The notes under the pieces: generated by a model
Seen by the model: only the letters and a program-made list of their open reading frames with translations
Told to the model about the DNA's origin: nothing
Databases searched by the model: none
Shown: in pieces, positions 1 through 7,725 of the stretch
Layout: each line of letters starts with the position of its first letter
Position numbering within the stretch: position 1 is the first letter of the stretch
Translations under genes and position numbers: made by a program
DNA from: Thermus hydrothermalis
GTDB lineage: Bacteria > Deinococcota > Deinococci > Deinococcales > Thermaceae
NCBI RefSeq assembly: GCF_022760925.1
Contig: NZ_JAKTNT010000007.1
Span: 1 to 64,000 of the forward strand
Direction: 5' to 3'
Length of the DNA stretch: 64,000 nt

Positions 1-677
1 GGGGTGGGGATGGGGGTTAGGGGAGGGGGTGCGGGCGTGGGCTCGGGGGGAGGCGGGGTGGTTTCCTCGGCCAGGAAGTCCTCCTCCGCCAAAAGCGTTT
101 CGGGAAGGGGCTCTTCCTCGGCGAGGAGGGCGGCGAGCTCCTCCACCGGGGTGGTTTCCGCCGGCCCCGCCGGGGAGGGCTCCTCGGCCAGGAGGGCTTC
201 CAATTCCTCGTCCAGGGGGCTTGGCGTAGGGGGTTCTAGGGCCTCCTCCGGGAGGGGGGCCAGGTCCTCTTCGGGAACCGGGGGCGGGGGCTCCTCTGCC
301 AGAAGGACCTCGTCCTCCAGGTCTAGCTCCAGGTCCATCTCCTCCAGGACCGGCTCCAAGTCTAGGGCCTCCTCTTCCAACTCTTCCAACTGCACCGTGG
401 GGGTTTTGGGGGGCTCGGGGAGGAGCTCCGAGAGGTCCACCCCCTCCTTCCCCAGGGCCTCCTGGGCCCGCCTTAGGTCTTCCTCCGGCAAGACGGGGGG
501 CGGCTCCTCCGGCATGGGGGGCAGGTCCACCTCTCCCGCCATCACCTTGGCCAAAAAGGCCAGGATATCCCGCTCCACGATGGTGCCCTCGGGGCCCGTG
601 CCTTGAAGGCGGCGCCAGTCAATGCCGTTTTCCTCGGCGAGCCGCCTTGCCAGGGGCGTGATCTTGGGTTCTTCCAT
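1..677 (-). CDS. E3-binding-domain protein with acidic Pro-rich tail (partial)
   Basis: The gene reads leftward from ATG at 677 and is still open at the window edge, giving 225 visible residues. Residues about 4-42 match a peripheral subunit-binding (E3-binding) domain of 2-oxoacid dehydrogenase E2 subunits, with the typical TPLARRLAEENGID start and a GTGPEGTIVERDI segment. No lipoyl domain precedes it. The rest is an acidic, Pro-rich linker with degenerate repeats of the type EELxALLAEE. In E2 proteins this domain docks E1 or E3, so a docking or scaffold role is an inference. The 3' end lies outside the window, so a catalytic domain beyond the linker cannot be excluded. Confidence 0.75.
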   Translation of the reverse strand, partial: MEEPKITPLARRLAEENGIDWRRLQGTGPEGTIVERDILAFLAKVMAGEVDLPPMPEEPPPVLPEEDLRRAQEALGKEGVDLSELLPEPPKTPTVQLEELEEEALDLEPVLEEMDLELDLEDEVLLAEEPPPPVPEEDLAPLPEEALEPPTPSPLDEELEALLAEEPSPAGPAETTPVEELAALLAEEEPLPETLLAEEDFLAEETTPPPPEPTPAPPPLTPIPT

Positions 678-685
678 CTTGGCCC

Positions 686-692
686 TATGATA
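686..692. promoter_or_regulatory. Overlapping divergent -10 elements
   Basis: TATGAT on plus (686-691) ends exactly 6 nt before the GTG of the M29 aminopeptidase, implying a leaderless mRNA. Shifted by one base on minus, TATCAT (692-687) lies 9 nt before the ATG of the E3-binding-domain gene. One near-palindromic heptamer could serve both directions. No good -35 is visible. Confidence 0.55.
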
Positions 693-697
693 GCAGG

Positions 698-1768
698 GTG
701 GAGGCGCGTTTTGCCGAGCTTTTGGCCGGGTACTGCCTCGAGGCGGGCCCCGGCGAGACCGTCCTGGTGGAGGCGGAAACCCCGGCCCTTCCCCTCATCC
801 CCCACCTGAAGCGGGCCCTCCTCGCCCGGGGGGCCTACCCCCTTTTCCGCCTGGCCTACCCCGGGGAGGAGCGGGACTTCCTCCTCCATGGGGGAGCGTG
901 GCTGGAGAGGATCCCCGAGGCCGAATGGGCCCTCTACGAGAAGGCGGACAAGTTCTTGCGGGTCCTTTCGGCGGAAAACCCCCTGGAGGGGGCCGGCTTG
1001 GACCCCGAGCTTGCTTTGCGCCAAAGGCGGGCCTGGCGGCCCTTGCAGGAGATGCGCCTGAGGAAGCGCTGGACCCTCACCCTCTACCCCACCGTGGGCT
1101 ACGCCGTGGGGGCGGGGATGGGCACGGAGGCGTTTAGGGCTTACCTGGAAAGGGCGCTTTTCCTGGACCAGGAGGACCCCATCGCCGCCTGGAAAGCCCT
1201 TTCCCGCTTCCAGGAGGCCCTCATCCGGAGGCTTTCCCAGGGGAAAGAGCTCCGCATCCTGGCCCCGGGCACGGACCTTACCCTTTCCGTGGCGGGGAGG
1301 GTGTGGGTGAACTCCGACGGGAAGCGGAACATGCCCTCGGGGGAGGTCTTCACGGGCCCGGTGGAGGATAGCGCCCAAGGGGAGGTGCGCTTCAACCTCC
1401 CCGCTTTCGTGGGGGGCAGGCGGGTGGAAGGGGTCTACCTCCGCTTTGAGGAGGGGCGGGTGGTGGAGGCCCGGGCGGCGGTGGGGGAGGACTACCTGCT
1501 CCGCGCCCTGGACACGGACGAGGGGGCCAGGCGGCTTGGGGAGGTGGGGATCGGCACCAACTTCGGCCTCACCCGGCCCACGGGCCTCATCCTCTTGGAC
1601 GAGAAGATGGGGGGCACGGTCCACCTGGCCTTGGGCCAAAGCTACCCGGAAACGGGCGGGAAGAACCAAAGCGCCCTCCACTGGGACCTGGTGCTTTCCC
1701 TGAAGGAAGGCAAACTCCTTCTGGACGGCAAGCCTCTTCTTTCCGAAGGCCGCTTCCTGGAGGGCTAG
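698..1768 (+). CDS. M29-family aminopeptidase (thermophilic aminopeptidase T type)
   Basis: Predicted metallo-aminopeptidase removing N-terminal residues from peptides in the cytoplasm. The 356-residue protein keeps all six ligands expected of the M29 two-metal site: Glu216 (in PSGEVF), Glu282 (GEVGIG), His309, Tyr316, His328 and Asp330 (ALHWD). It is shorter than AmpT/AmpS proteins (about 410 residues), mainly in the N-terminal half. The start is GTG at 698, chosen because a -10 hexamer ends 6 nt upstream and the frame opens with normal coding sequence there. It stands alone, divergent from the E3-binding-domain gene and convergent with an ABC exporter. Confidence 0.85.
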   Translation: MEARFAELLAGYCLEAGPGETVLVEAETPALPLIPHLKRALLARGAYPLFRLAYPGEERDFLLHGGAWLERIPEAEWALYEKADKFLRVLSAENPLEGAGLDPELALRQRRAWRPLQEMRLRKRWTLTLYPTVGYAVGAGMGTEAFRAYLERALFLDQEDPIAAWKALSRFQEALIRRLSQGKELRILAPGTDLTLSVAGRVWVNSDGKRNMPSGEVFTGPVEDSAQGEVRFNLPAFVGGRRVEGVYLRFEEGRVVEARAAVGEDYLLRALDTDEGARRLGEVGIGTNFGLTRPTGLILLDEKMGGTVHLALGQSYPETGGKNQSALHWDLVLSLKEGKLLLDGKPLLSEGRFLEG

Positions 1769-2535
1769 AGGTCCTTGCGTTCAAAGATGAGGGCCGCCAG
1801 GAAGGCGAAGCCCAGGGTGTAGATGAAAAGGAGGGAAAGCCCAAGCCCCGCCGCCTCGGGCCTTAGGTGGAGGTCCAGGTAGGTGGTGAGGAGGAAGGGC
1901 GTTAGGGCGGGAAAGGCCACGAGGAGGCGCATGAGGAGGAGGGTGGCCACCGCCGCCAGGGCGCTTGCGGTGGTGGAGAGGAAAAGCGTCCCGTAGAGAA
2001 GGGCCAAAGCGGCGAGGGGCACGAGCACCGCCCCCGCCAGGAGGTGCGCCCTTAGGAGCTCCGCTAGGGCTTTCCCTGGGGCCAGGAGCCCCACCCCGGC
2101 GAAGCCCCCTTCCCCGAGGCCCGTGCCGCCGAAGAAGGGGCCAAGCCCGTGGGGCAGGCCGGCGAGGAGGCTTCCCAGGAAACTGGCCCCAAGGAGCACG
2201 AAAGGGTAAAGGAGCGTGGCGAAAAGCTTGCTCAAGAGGAGGAGGCTTCGGGGAAGGGGTCTTAGGAGGAGGGTCTTTAGGGTGCCTTGGGCCACCTCGC
2301 TCCCCAAGGACTCGCTCGCCGCCATGACCACCAGGAAAGGGAAGAGGAACTCCATCCCGGCGAGGAGGCTTAGGGACACCACCTGCCACCCCGAGGCCAG
2401 GACGAGGCCGTAGACCTCCTTGAGCCCGGGGGCCAGGGCCCAGAGGAAGGGGAGGAGGAAGGCGAAGAGGAGCCCCAGGGCCACGGAGCGCAAGCGGAAG
2501 AGCTTATAGAGTTCAAAGAAGAAGAGCCTAAGCAT
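1765..2535 (-). CDS. ABC-2 type transporter permease
   Basis: A 256-residue membrane protein with about six hydrophobic segments, the first within the opening 40 residues (FFELYKLFRLRS). This is the ABC-2 layout. It overlaps the end of the upstream ATPase gene by 8 nt, so the two form one exporter operon. The substrate cannot be read from sequence; related exporters move drugs, lipids, polysaccharide or antibiotics. The 3' end overlaps the convergent aminopeptidase stop by 4 nt. Confidence 0.85.
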   Translation of the reverse strand: MLRLFFFELYKLFRLRSVALGLLFAFLLPFLWALAPGLKEVYGLVLASGWQVVSLSLLAGMEFLFPFLVVMAASESLGSEVAQGTLKTLLLRPLPRSLLLLSKLFATLLYPFVLLGASFLGSLLAGLPHGLGPFFGGTGLGEGGFAGVGLLAPGKALAELLRAHLLAGAVLVPLAALALLYGTLFLSTTASALAAVATLLLMRLLVAFPALTPFLLTTYLDLHLRPEAAGLGLSLLFIYTLGFAFLAALIFERKDL

Positions 2536-3406
2536 GCTTCACCCTCTCCTGGTAGTAGGTGAGGAGGTCAAACCGCTCGGGGTGAAGGGCCTTCACCCGG
2601 TAGCCCTCTTGGAGGAGGGCCTTTAACGCCGCTTCCGGGTTCCCCTCAAAGAGGATGGCCCCTCCCTGGAGCCGGGCCTGGGCCACCTGGGGGAGGGTTT
2701 TGAGGAGGGCCAGGGCCCCTTCCGGGGGGTGGGCCTCGAGGCGGTACACTTCCCGCCCGGAAAGCGCCACCTCGTCCAAAAGCCTTCCCCCGCCCAGGAT
2801 CCCCACCTTGTGGGCGTACTGGCTCACCTCCTGCAGGTGGTGGGTGGAAAGGAGGACCGCCACCCCTTCCCGGGAGAGCTCCCTTAAGAGCCCATGGACC
2901 AGCTCCACCCCCTCGGGGTCCAGGCCGCTCGTGGGCTCGTCCAGGACCAGGACCTTGGGCCGGTGGAGGATGGCCGCCGCCAGGCCCAGGCGCTGCCGCT
3001 GCCCTAGGGAGTAGCTCCCCACCTTCTGGTCCGCCACTGCCAGGAGCTTTAGACGGGCCAGCACCTCGCCGATGCGGCTTTCCTCCTTAACCCCGGCCAA
3101 GTAGGCCTGCAAGCGGAGGTTTTCCCGCCCCGTGAGGTAGGGGTAGAAGGCCGCCGGGGCCTCCACCACTGCTCCCAGGTAGCGCCTGGCCGAGGGGTTC
3201 TTGTGCACGTCCTCCCCCAGGAGGAACGTCTGGCCTTCCGTGGGGAAGGCCAGGCCCGTCACCAGGCGGATCAAGGTGGTCTTGCCCGAGCCGTTGGGGC
3301 CCGCCAGGGCGTAGACCTCCCCCGGGGCCACCTTCAGGCTCACCCCTTGCAGCACGGGTTTGCGGCCGTAGCGCTTGCCCACGCCCTCTAGCCTCAGGGC
3401 TTCCAT
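2528..3406 (-). CDS. ABC transporter ATP-binding protein
   Basis: A 292-residue nucleotide-binding subunit energising the ABC-2 permease encoded next to it. Visible motifs are Walker A GPNGSGKT at 36-43, the signature YSLGQRQRLG near residue 132, Walker B LVLDEP followed by a TSGLDPEG D-loop, and a STHH switch. The start is taken as ATG 3406 rather than further upstream because a TAGTAT -10 ends 7 nt before it and the usual MEALRLEGVGKRYG beginning follows. The C-terminal 80 residues are a variable accessory region. Confidence 0.9.
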   Translation of the reverse strand: MEALRLEGVGKRYGRKPVLQGVSLKVAPGEVYALAGPNGSGKTTLIRLVTGLAFPTEGQTFLLGEDVHKNPSARRYLGAVVEAPAAFYPYLTGRENLRLQAYLAGVKEESRIGEVLARLKLLAVADQKVGSYSLGQRQRLGLAAAILHRPKVLVLDEPTSGLDPEGVELVHGLLRELSREGVAVLLSTHHLQEVSQYAHKVGILGGGRLLDEVALSGREVYRLEAHPPEGALALLKTLPQVAQARLQGGAILFEGNPEAALKALLQEGYRVKALHPERFDLLTYYQERVKHA

Positions 3407-3412
3407 GGGTGC

Positions 3413-3418
3413 TATACT
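3413..3418 (+). promoter_or_regulatory. -10 element of the SRP RNA gene, overlapping the ABC operon -10
   Basis: TATACT on plus ends 6 nt before the first base of the SRP RNA. Its complement shifted by one base reads TAGTAT on minus (3419-3414), 7 nt before the ABC ATPase ATG. The two outward promoters therefore share the same bases. Confidence 0.6.
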
Positions 3419-3424
3419 ACCCAA

Positions 3425-3524
3425 GCCCCCGGTCCAGCGCGGCGGACCGGGCGTGAACCGGGTCAGGTCCGGAAGGAAGCAGCCCTAAGCGCCACGGTCC
3501 GGGTGCCGCTGGGTAGCCGGGGGC
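3425..3524 (+). ncRNA. ffs: Signal recognition particle RNA, small bacterial (4.5S) type
   Basis: The RNA of the signal recognition particle, which binds Ffh and targets nascent membrane proteins. The universal core GGTCAGGTCCGGAAGGAAGC lies at 3461-3480 and is followed by AGCC. The ends pair perfectly (GCCCCCGG at 3425 with CCGGGGGC ending at 3524), giving a hairpin of about 100 nt with no Alu domain. It is transcribed divergently from the ABC exporter. Ends are inferred from pairing and may be off by a few bases. Confidence 0.95.
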
Positions 3525-3527
3525 AAT

Positions 3528-3551
3528 TTATCCACAGGGTTATCCACAGGG
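3528..3551 (+). repeat. Tandem 12-bp repeat, two perfect DnaA boxes
   Basis: TTATCCACAGGG occurs twice head-to-tail (3528-3539 and 3540-3551). Each copy begins with TTATCCACA, the consensus DnaA box. The pair sits 3 bp after the SRP RNA, between it and the CoA-transferase terminator, with no replication genes nearby. Confidence 0.7.
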
Positions 3552-3583
3552 CTTCTGCGCCCTTGGCCAGAGGTTTTCGCGAA

Positions 3584-3608
3584 AAAGCGCCCTCCAGAAG
3601 GGCGCTTT
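3584..3608 (-). terminator. Intrinsic terminator of the CoA-transferase gene
   Basis: A perfect 10-bp stem (3584-3593 with 3599-3608) closes a 5-nt loop. On the minus strand the stem runs into five T residues. It lies directly after the CoA-transferase stop. It may also stop plus-strand readthrough from the SRP RNA, though the T run on that side is shorter. Confidence 0.75.
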
Positions 3609-3611
3609 CCC

Positions 3612-4814
3612 TTACACCCCGGGTTTTGGGGCCAACCGGGCGATGCCCTTTTCCACAAGGCGGCGCACCTCCTCTGGGGTGAAGCCCGCCTCCAGGAGGA
3701 CGGCCTCCGTGTGCTCCCCAAGAAGGGGCGGGGGCGAAGGGGGGCTTGCGGGGGTGCGGGAGAGGAAGCGCAAGGGGTTGGCCAGGGTGGGGAGGGCTCC
3801 CAAAAGGGGGTGTTCCAGGGTCCAGACCGCTCCCCGCGCCTCCGCCTGGGGGTCCTGGAAGGCCTCCGAAAGGTCGTTCACCGGGGCGGCGGGGACGCCC
3901 GCTTCCTGGAGGCGCTTAAGCCAGTGGGCCCTGGGCTTGGTCTTGAGGACCTGGGTGATGGCCTCCACCACCTCTTCCCGGTGCGTTACCCGCTCGGGGT
4001 TGGTGGGGAAGCGCTCCTGGAGCTCGGGAAGCCCCAGGACCTGGCAGAGCCTCCCAAACTGCTCGTCGTTTCCCACGGCCAAGACGAGCCAACCGTCCTC
4101 CGCGGGGAAGGCCCCGTAGGGGACGATCTGGGCGTGGGCGTTGCCGAGCCTTTTGGGGGGTTTTCCCGTGAGGAGGTAGCTTTGGCCCAGGTTGGCCAGG
4201 GCGAAGAGCCCCACGTCAAAGAGGGAGAGGTCTATGTGCTGGCCCAGGCCGCTCCGTTCCCTTTCCCATAGGGCGGCGAGCACCGCTATGGCCCCCATCA
4301 TTCCCGTCATCACGTCAATCCAGGCCACCCCCACCTTCATGGGGGGGCCTTGGGGCTCCCCGGTCACGGACATGATGCCGGTGTAGCCCTGGAGGGCGGC
4401 GTCGTAACCGGGTTCCTTGGCCCGGGGGCCGGTTTGACCGAAGCCGGTGAGGGAGAGGTAGACGAGGCGGGGGTTTAGGGCGCTTAGGCGGGCGTAATCC
4501 AGGCCGTAGCGAGCGAGGTCCCCCGTCTTGAAGTTTTCCACCAGCACGTCGGCTTCCCTGGCCAGGCGCCGCACCGCTTCCTGGCCTTCCGGGTGCTTGA
4601 GGTCCAGGGCCACGCTCCTTTTGCCCCGGTTCACCGAGAGGAAGTAGGCGCTTTCCCCCTGGCGGAAGGGAGGGCCCCAGCCTCGGGTTTCATCCCCCCA
4701 GGGGGGTTCCACCTTGATGACCTCCGCCCCCAGGTCCGCCAGGATCATGGTGCAAAGGGGCCCCGCAAGCACGCGGGAAAGGTCCAGGACCTTGATGCCG
4801 GAAAGGGGTCCCAT
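3612..4814 (-). CDS. Class III CoA-transferase (CaiB/BaiF family)
   Basis: A 400-residue acyl-CoA transferase that moves CoA between carboxylic acids via an aspartyl thioester. The family opening LSGIKVLDLSRVLAGP is at residues 4-19, and the catalytic aspartate is expected at Asp138 in PGYDAALQG. DVMTGMMGA and GQHIDLSLFD are further family motifs. The length is normal. The gene is monocistronic, with TAGGAT (4826-4821) 6 nt before its ATG and an intrinsic terminator after it. The acid substrate is not identifiable. Confidence 0.88.
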   Translation of the reverse strand: MGPLSGIKVLDLSRVLAGPLCTMILADLGAEVIKVEPPWGDETRGWGPPFRQGESAYFLSVNRGKRSVALDLKHPEGQEAVRRLAREADVLVENFKTGDLARYGLDYARLSALNPRLVYLSLTGFGQTGPRAKEPGYDAALQGYTGIMSVTGEPQGPPMKVGVAWIDVMTGMMGAIAVLAALWERERSGLGQHIDLSLFDVGLFALANLGQSYLLTGKPPKRLGNAHAQIVPYGAFPAEDGWLVLAVGNDEQFGRLCQVLGLPELQERFPTNPERVTHREEVVEAITQVLKTKPRAHWLKRLQEAGVPAAPVNDLSEAFQDPQAEARGAVWTLEHPLLGALPTLANPLRFLSRTPASPPSPPPLLGEHTEAVLLEAGFTPEEVRRLVEKGIARLAPKPGV

Positions 4815-4820
4815 GGGGGC

Positions 4821-4838
4821 ATCCTAACCCTTTATAGT
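4821..4838. promoter_or_regulatory. Divergent leaderless -10 pair (CoA-transferase / ABC permease)
   Basis: On minus, TAGGAT (4826-4821) is 6 nt before the CoA-transferase ATG at 4814. On plus, TATAGT (4833-4838) is 6 nt before the permease GTG at 4845. The geometry is identical in both directions and neither start has room for a Shine-Dalgarno site. Confidence 0.6.
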
Positions 4839-4844
4839 GGGGGC

Positions 4845-5630
4845 GTGGGCCGCTTCCTCAAGCACCTTTTCGTCTTCGCCGTCCTCCTTTTCATCGCTCT
4901 TCCTTTCCTCTGGATGGCTTACGCCGCCTTCATGCCCAAGGAGGCGGTGTACTCGGGAGAGCTTTTCTCCCGGATTGGTTTCAGCCTGGAAAACGTTGGG
5001 GGGCTTGCCAGGGAGGGCTTTTGGAACCGGCTTTTCTTTTCCTTGGGCCTTTCCTCGGGCGTGGTGGCCCTGCAGCTCTTTACCGCCCTTCTGGCCGCTT
5101 ACGCCCTGAGGGCGGGGCTTGGGCTTCTGCCCTTTTACCTCTTCCTCATGGCGGTGCCGGCGGAGCTCCTTTTGGTGCCGCTTTACGGCATTCTAAAGGG
5201 GTTTGGCCTTCTGGACACCTTCTGGGCCCTGGTCTTGCCCTTCGCCGCTAGCCCTTTCGTCATCTACCTGGTCTACCAGGCCATGCGGGGGGTGCCGGAG
5301 GAGCTTCTGGAGGCGGCCAGGCTGGACGGGGCGGGGCACAGGGTGCTCCTTTTCCGCATCCTTTTCCCCTTGGTCCGGCCCACCTTGGTGGCGGCGGGGG
5401 TGCTCTCCTTCGCCGCCCACTGGAACCTGGTGCTCTACCCCAGGGTGGTGGTTTCGGACCCGAGGTTTTGGACGCTCCAGACCTGGCTTACCGACCTCCA
5501 GCGCAAGTACCCCACGGACTGGGGCCTGCTCTCGGCGGCGGCCCTTTTTAGCGTCTTGCCCATCGCCCTTCTGTACCTTCTCTTTGAACGGCGGGTGGTG
5601 GCCACCTTTGAGGAGGGGCTCAAGGGCTAG
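4845..5630 (+). CDS. Sugar-type ABC transporter permease (MalG-like), orphan
   Basis: A 261-residue inner-membrane permease with about six TM segments. The EAA loop (PEELLEAARLDGAGHRVLLF) near residues 149-168 contacts the transporter ATPase. It resembles MalG/UgpE subunits of carbohydrate importers. GTG at 4845 is chosen because it opens directly into the first TM segment and a TATAGT -10 ends 6 nt upstream; the longer reading frame runs antisense through the CoA-transferase. No binding protein, partner permease or ATPase is adjacent. A MalF-like half lies at 49735-50571. Confidence 0.85.
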   Translation: MGRFLKHLFVFAVLLFIALPFLWMAYAAFMPKEAVYSGELFSRIGFSLENVGGLAREGFWNRLFFSLGLSSGVVALQLFTALLAAYALRAGLGLLPFYLFLMAVPAELLLVPLYGILKGFGLLDTFWALVLPFAASPFVIYLVYQAMRGVPEELLEAARLDGAGHRVLLFRILFPLVRPTLVAAGVLSFAAHWNLVLYPRVVVSDPRFWTLQTWLTDLQRKYPTDWGLLSAAALFSVLPIALLYLLFERRVVATFEEGLKG

Positions 5631-5633
5631 CGC

Positions 5634-6881
5634 CTATTGCCCTTTTCCGGAAAACCGCTCCCGAAGGGCCCTGAGCCGCTCCCGTACCCGTTCTTCCCAG
5701 CCTTCCCCCGTGGCCTCAAAGAGGCGGAGGCCCTCGAGGGCCTCCGGCAGGTAGCGCTGGGCGAAGCTTCCCTCCTTGTCCTCGTGGTAGTAGGCGTAGC
5801 CCCGGCCGTGGCCCTGGGTTCGGGCCAGGGCGGTGGGGGCGTTGCGCAGGTTTAGGGGCACGGGGGCCTCGGGATGGGCCTGGGCCGCCTCCTCTGCCCT
5901 TTGCCAGGCGGTGTAGAGGCTATTGGACTTGGGGGCCAGGGCCAGGTAGACCGTGGCCTCCACCAAGGCGAGCTCCCCTTCCGGGCTCCCCAAGGCCTCG
6001 TAGGCCTCCAGGGCCGCCACCGCCAGGCGGAGGGCGAGGGGGTCCGCCAGGCCCACGTCCTCCGCTGCCACCCGGATGAGGCGGCGGGCCACGTACCGGG
6101 GGTCGGCCCCGCCCTTGAGAAGCCTTGCCAGGTAGTAGAGGGCGGCGTCCACGTGGCAACCCCTAAGGCTCTTGTGCAGGGCGGAGATGAGGTCGTAAAA
6201 CCGGTCCCCTTTGCGGTCCATGGCGAAGCGCTCCGCTCCCAGGGCTTCCCGCACGCTTTCCTGGCTCACCTCGCCGAAGGCGGCGGCGAGCTCTAGGGTG
6301 TTCAGGGCGAAACGGGCGTCCCCCCCTGCCGCCTGGGCGAGGAGCCTTAGGGCCTCTTCCTCGTAAGGGATGCCGGGGAGGCCCCGGGGGTCCTCGAGGG
6401 CCCGCTTTAGGAGGACGAGGAGGTCTTCTTCGGAGAGGGGGCGCACGGGAAGGAGGCGGAGGCGGGAGCGCAGGGCGGGGGTAAGGAGGAAGGCGGGGTT
6501 TTCCGCCGTGGCCCCGATGAGGGTGAGGAGGCCGGACTCCAGGTGGGGGAGGAGGGCGTCCTGCTGGGCCTTGTTGAAGCGGTGGATTTCGTCTAGGAAG
6601 AGCACGAGCCCCCCAGCCTCCCGCGCCTTTTCCAGGGCCTGCCGCACCTCCTTAAGCCCTGCCTCCACGGCGGAGAGCCAGAGGAAAGGCTTGCCCACAC
6701 CCTCTGCCAAGAGGCGGGCCAGGGTGGTCTTGCCCGTGCCTGGGGGGCCGAAGAGGACCATGGAGCTCAGGTGCTTGGCCTCCAGCATCCGCCTAAGGAG
6801 GCCCCTTTCCCCCGTGAGGTGGGGCTGGCCCAGGATCTCGTCCAAGTTTCTCGGCCGCAAGCGCTCCGCCAAGGGTTCCAC
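5634..6881 (-). CDS. rarA: Replication-associated recombination protein A (AAA+ ATPase)
   Basis: A 415-residue RarA/MgsA/WRNIP1-family ATPase that acts at stalled replication forks. Walker A GPPGTGKT is at 45-52, Walker [10 protein letters not shown] near 93-101, sensor 1 IGATAENP follows, and the C-terminal half carries the clamp-loader-like tetramerisation region. GTG at 6881 is the start because it begins the usual [17 protein letters not shown] opening and TAGCAT (6893-6888) ends 6 nt before it. It is monocistronic and convergent with the ABC permease, with a 3-nt gap. Confidence 0.93.
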   Translation of the reverse strand: MEPLAERLRPRNLDEILGQPHLTGERGLLRRMLEAKHLSSMVLFGPPGTGKTTLARLLAEGVGKPFLWLSAVEAGLKEVRQALEKAREAGGLVLFLDEIHRFNKAQQDALLPHLESGLLTLIGATAENPAFLLTPALRSRLRLLPVRPLSEEDLLVLLKRALEDPRGLPGIPYEEEALRLLAQAAGGDARFALNTLELAAAFGEVSQESVREALGAERFAMDRKGDRFYDLISALHKSLRGCHVDAALYYLARLLKGGADPRYVARRLIRVAAEDVGLADPLALRLAVAALEAYEALGSPEGELALVEATVYLALAPKSNSLYTAWQRAEEAAQAHPEAPVPLNLRNAPTALARTQGHGRGYAYYHEDKEGSFAQRYLPEALEGLRLFEATGEGWEERVRERLRALRERFSGKGQ

Positions 6882-6933
6882 CCTCTCATGCTAAGGCGGG
6901 CGTAAGGGGGAGCGTGGTAGCCTTGGAGGGAGC

Positions 6934-7617
6934 ATGCGCTGGCTCTTTTTGCTCCCTTGGCTTCTCTTCCTCCTGGGCCTTTTGCCCCTGGCGCAGGGGG
7001 AAGCCTTAGGCCAGGTGGAAAGGGGGCTTGCCCTTTTCGTGGTGGGCCTCCTCCTGGCAGCGGCAGCGAGCCTTTACTCCCGCTTCCCTGTGGGCTTTCG
7101 GGTGCAGTTCGCCCTGGTGCTGGGGCTTGGCCTTTTGGCCTCGGCCTTCGCCTTGGAGAGCGCCTGGGCCTTCACCGGGCGGGAGGGCTTCCTTTACACC
7201 GCCCTGGCCGGGTCTTTGGGGGTGGCCGCTTTGGGGGCGGCCTTCTTTCTAGGAACGGGGCGGGAGGCTCCCCTTCTTCCCGCCTTGGAAGGGGTGGGGA
7301 CGCGGGAGGACCTTTTGCGCCTGGCCGGGGCCCTGGAGGGGCTAGCCCTAAGGCGGGAGCTGGTCTTGGTCTACTTTTCCGCCCCCTTGCCCCCGGAGCG
7401 CCTGGTAAGGGAGCTTCGCCGGGGGGACCTCGCCTTCCGTCTGGAAGGGGGGTATCTCCTGGTCCTCCAGGGAAGCCGCCCGGAGGACGCCGCCGGACTT
7501 CTAAAGCGCCTTAAGGAGCGCTTTCCCTTGGCCGCCTACGCCGTGGAGCGCTGGCGGGGAGGGAGCTTGGAGCGGGTTTTGGCCCGCCTCGAGGCGGAAA
7601 GCCTCCTGCAAACCTAG
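6934..7617 (+). CDS. Membrane protein with degenerate GGDEF-like C-terminus
   Basis: A 227-residue protein. Residues 1-105 form about four TM helices. Residues 120-225 look like a shortened diguanylate-cyclase fold: RRGDLAFRLEGGYLLVLQG at 162-180 lines up with the usual segment ending in GGDEF, but the active-site residues are replaced (EGGYL) and the first half of the domain is missing. It cannot be expected to make c-di-GMP; a sensing or scaffolding role is inference. An SD-like GGAGGG precedes the ATG. The domain call rests on eye alignment only. Confidence 0.55.
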   Translation: MRWLFLLPWLLFLLGLLPLAQGEALGQVERGLALFVVGLLLAAAASLYSRFPVGFRVQFALVLGLGLLASAFALESAWAFTGREGFLYTALAGSLGVAALGAAFFLGTGREAPLLPALEGVGTREDLLRLAGALEGLALRRELVLVYFSAPLPPERLVRELRRGDLAFRLEGGYLLVLQGSRPEDAAGLLKRLKERFPLAAYAVERWRGGSLERVLARLEAESLLQT

Positions 7618-7656
7618 CGGTGTAGCCCTCTCCCGCTTACACCGCCTTCGGGTGTA
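7617..7656 (+). promoter_or_regulatory. Two mutually exclusive hairpins before a 24-codon ORF
   Basis: GCGGTGTA (7617-7624) pairs perfectly with TACACCGC (7638-7645). The same middle arm, TACACC (7638-7643), can instead pair with GGTGTA (7651-7656). This is a three-arm switch of the kind found in attenuators. It starts on the last base of the upstream stop codon. The first hairpin may simply be a weak terminator, since no T run follows it. Confidence 0.4.
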
Positions 7657-7725
7657 CGGGTTTTGCCTTTAGCGCAAGTCCTCTGGCCTGGCGGCGGGCT
7701 ACCCTTGAGGCTAAGGAGGTAAGCC

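Noticed and set aside
542-1681. Long minus-strand frame (379 codons) opposite the M29 aminopeptidase
   Set aside because: It is the antisense shadow of a clear enzyme gene. Its product is Pro/Gly/Arg/His-rich with no domain, as expected from GC-rich codons.
3528-3551. Chromosomal origin of replication
   Set aside because: Two DnaA boxes alone are too few. There is no AT-rich unwinding element and no dnaA or dnaN nearby.
4593-4844. 84-codon upstream extension of the MalG-like permease
   Set aside because: It runs antisense through the CoA-transferase. The hydrophobic first helix starts directly at GTG 4845, which also has a well-placed -10.
7617-7656. Intrinsic terminator of the GGDEF-like gene
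   Set aside because: The first hairpin is stable but lacks a T run, and a competing hairpin exists. I therefore list it as a possible switch rather than a terminator.
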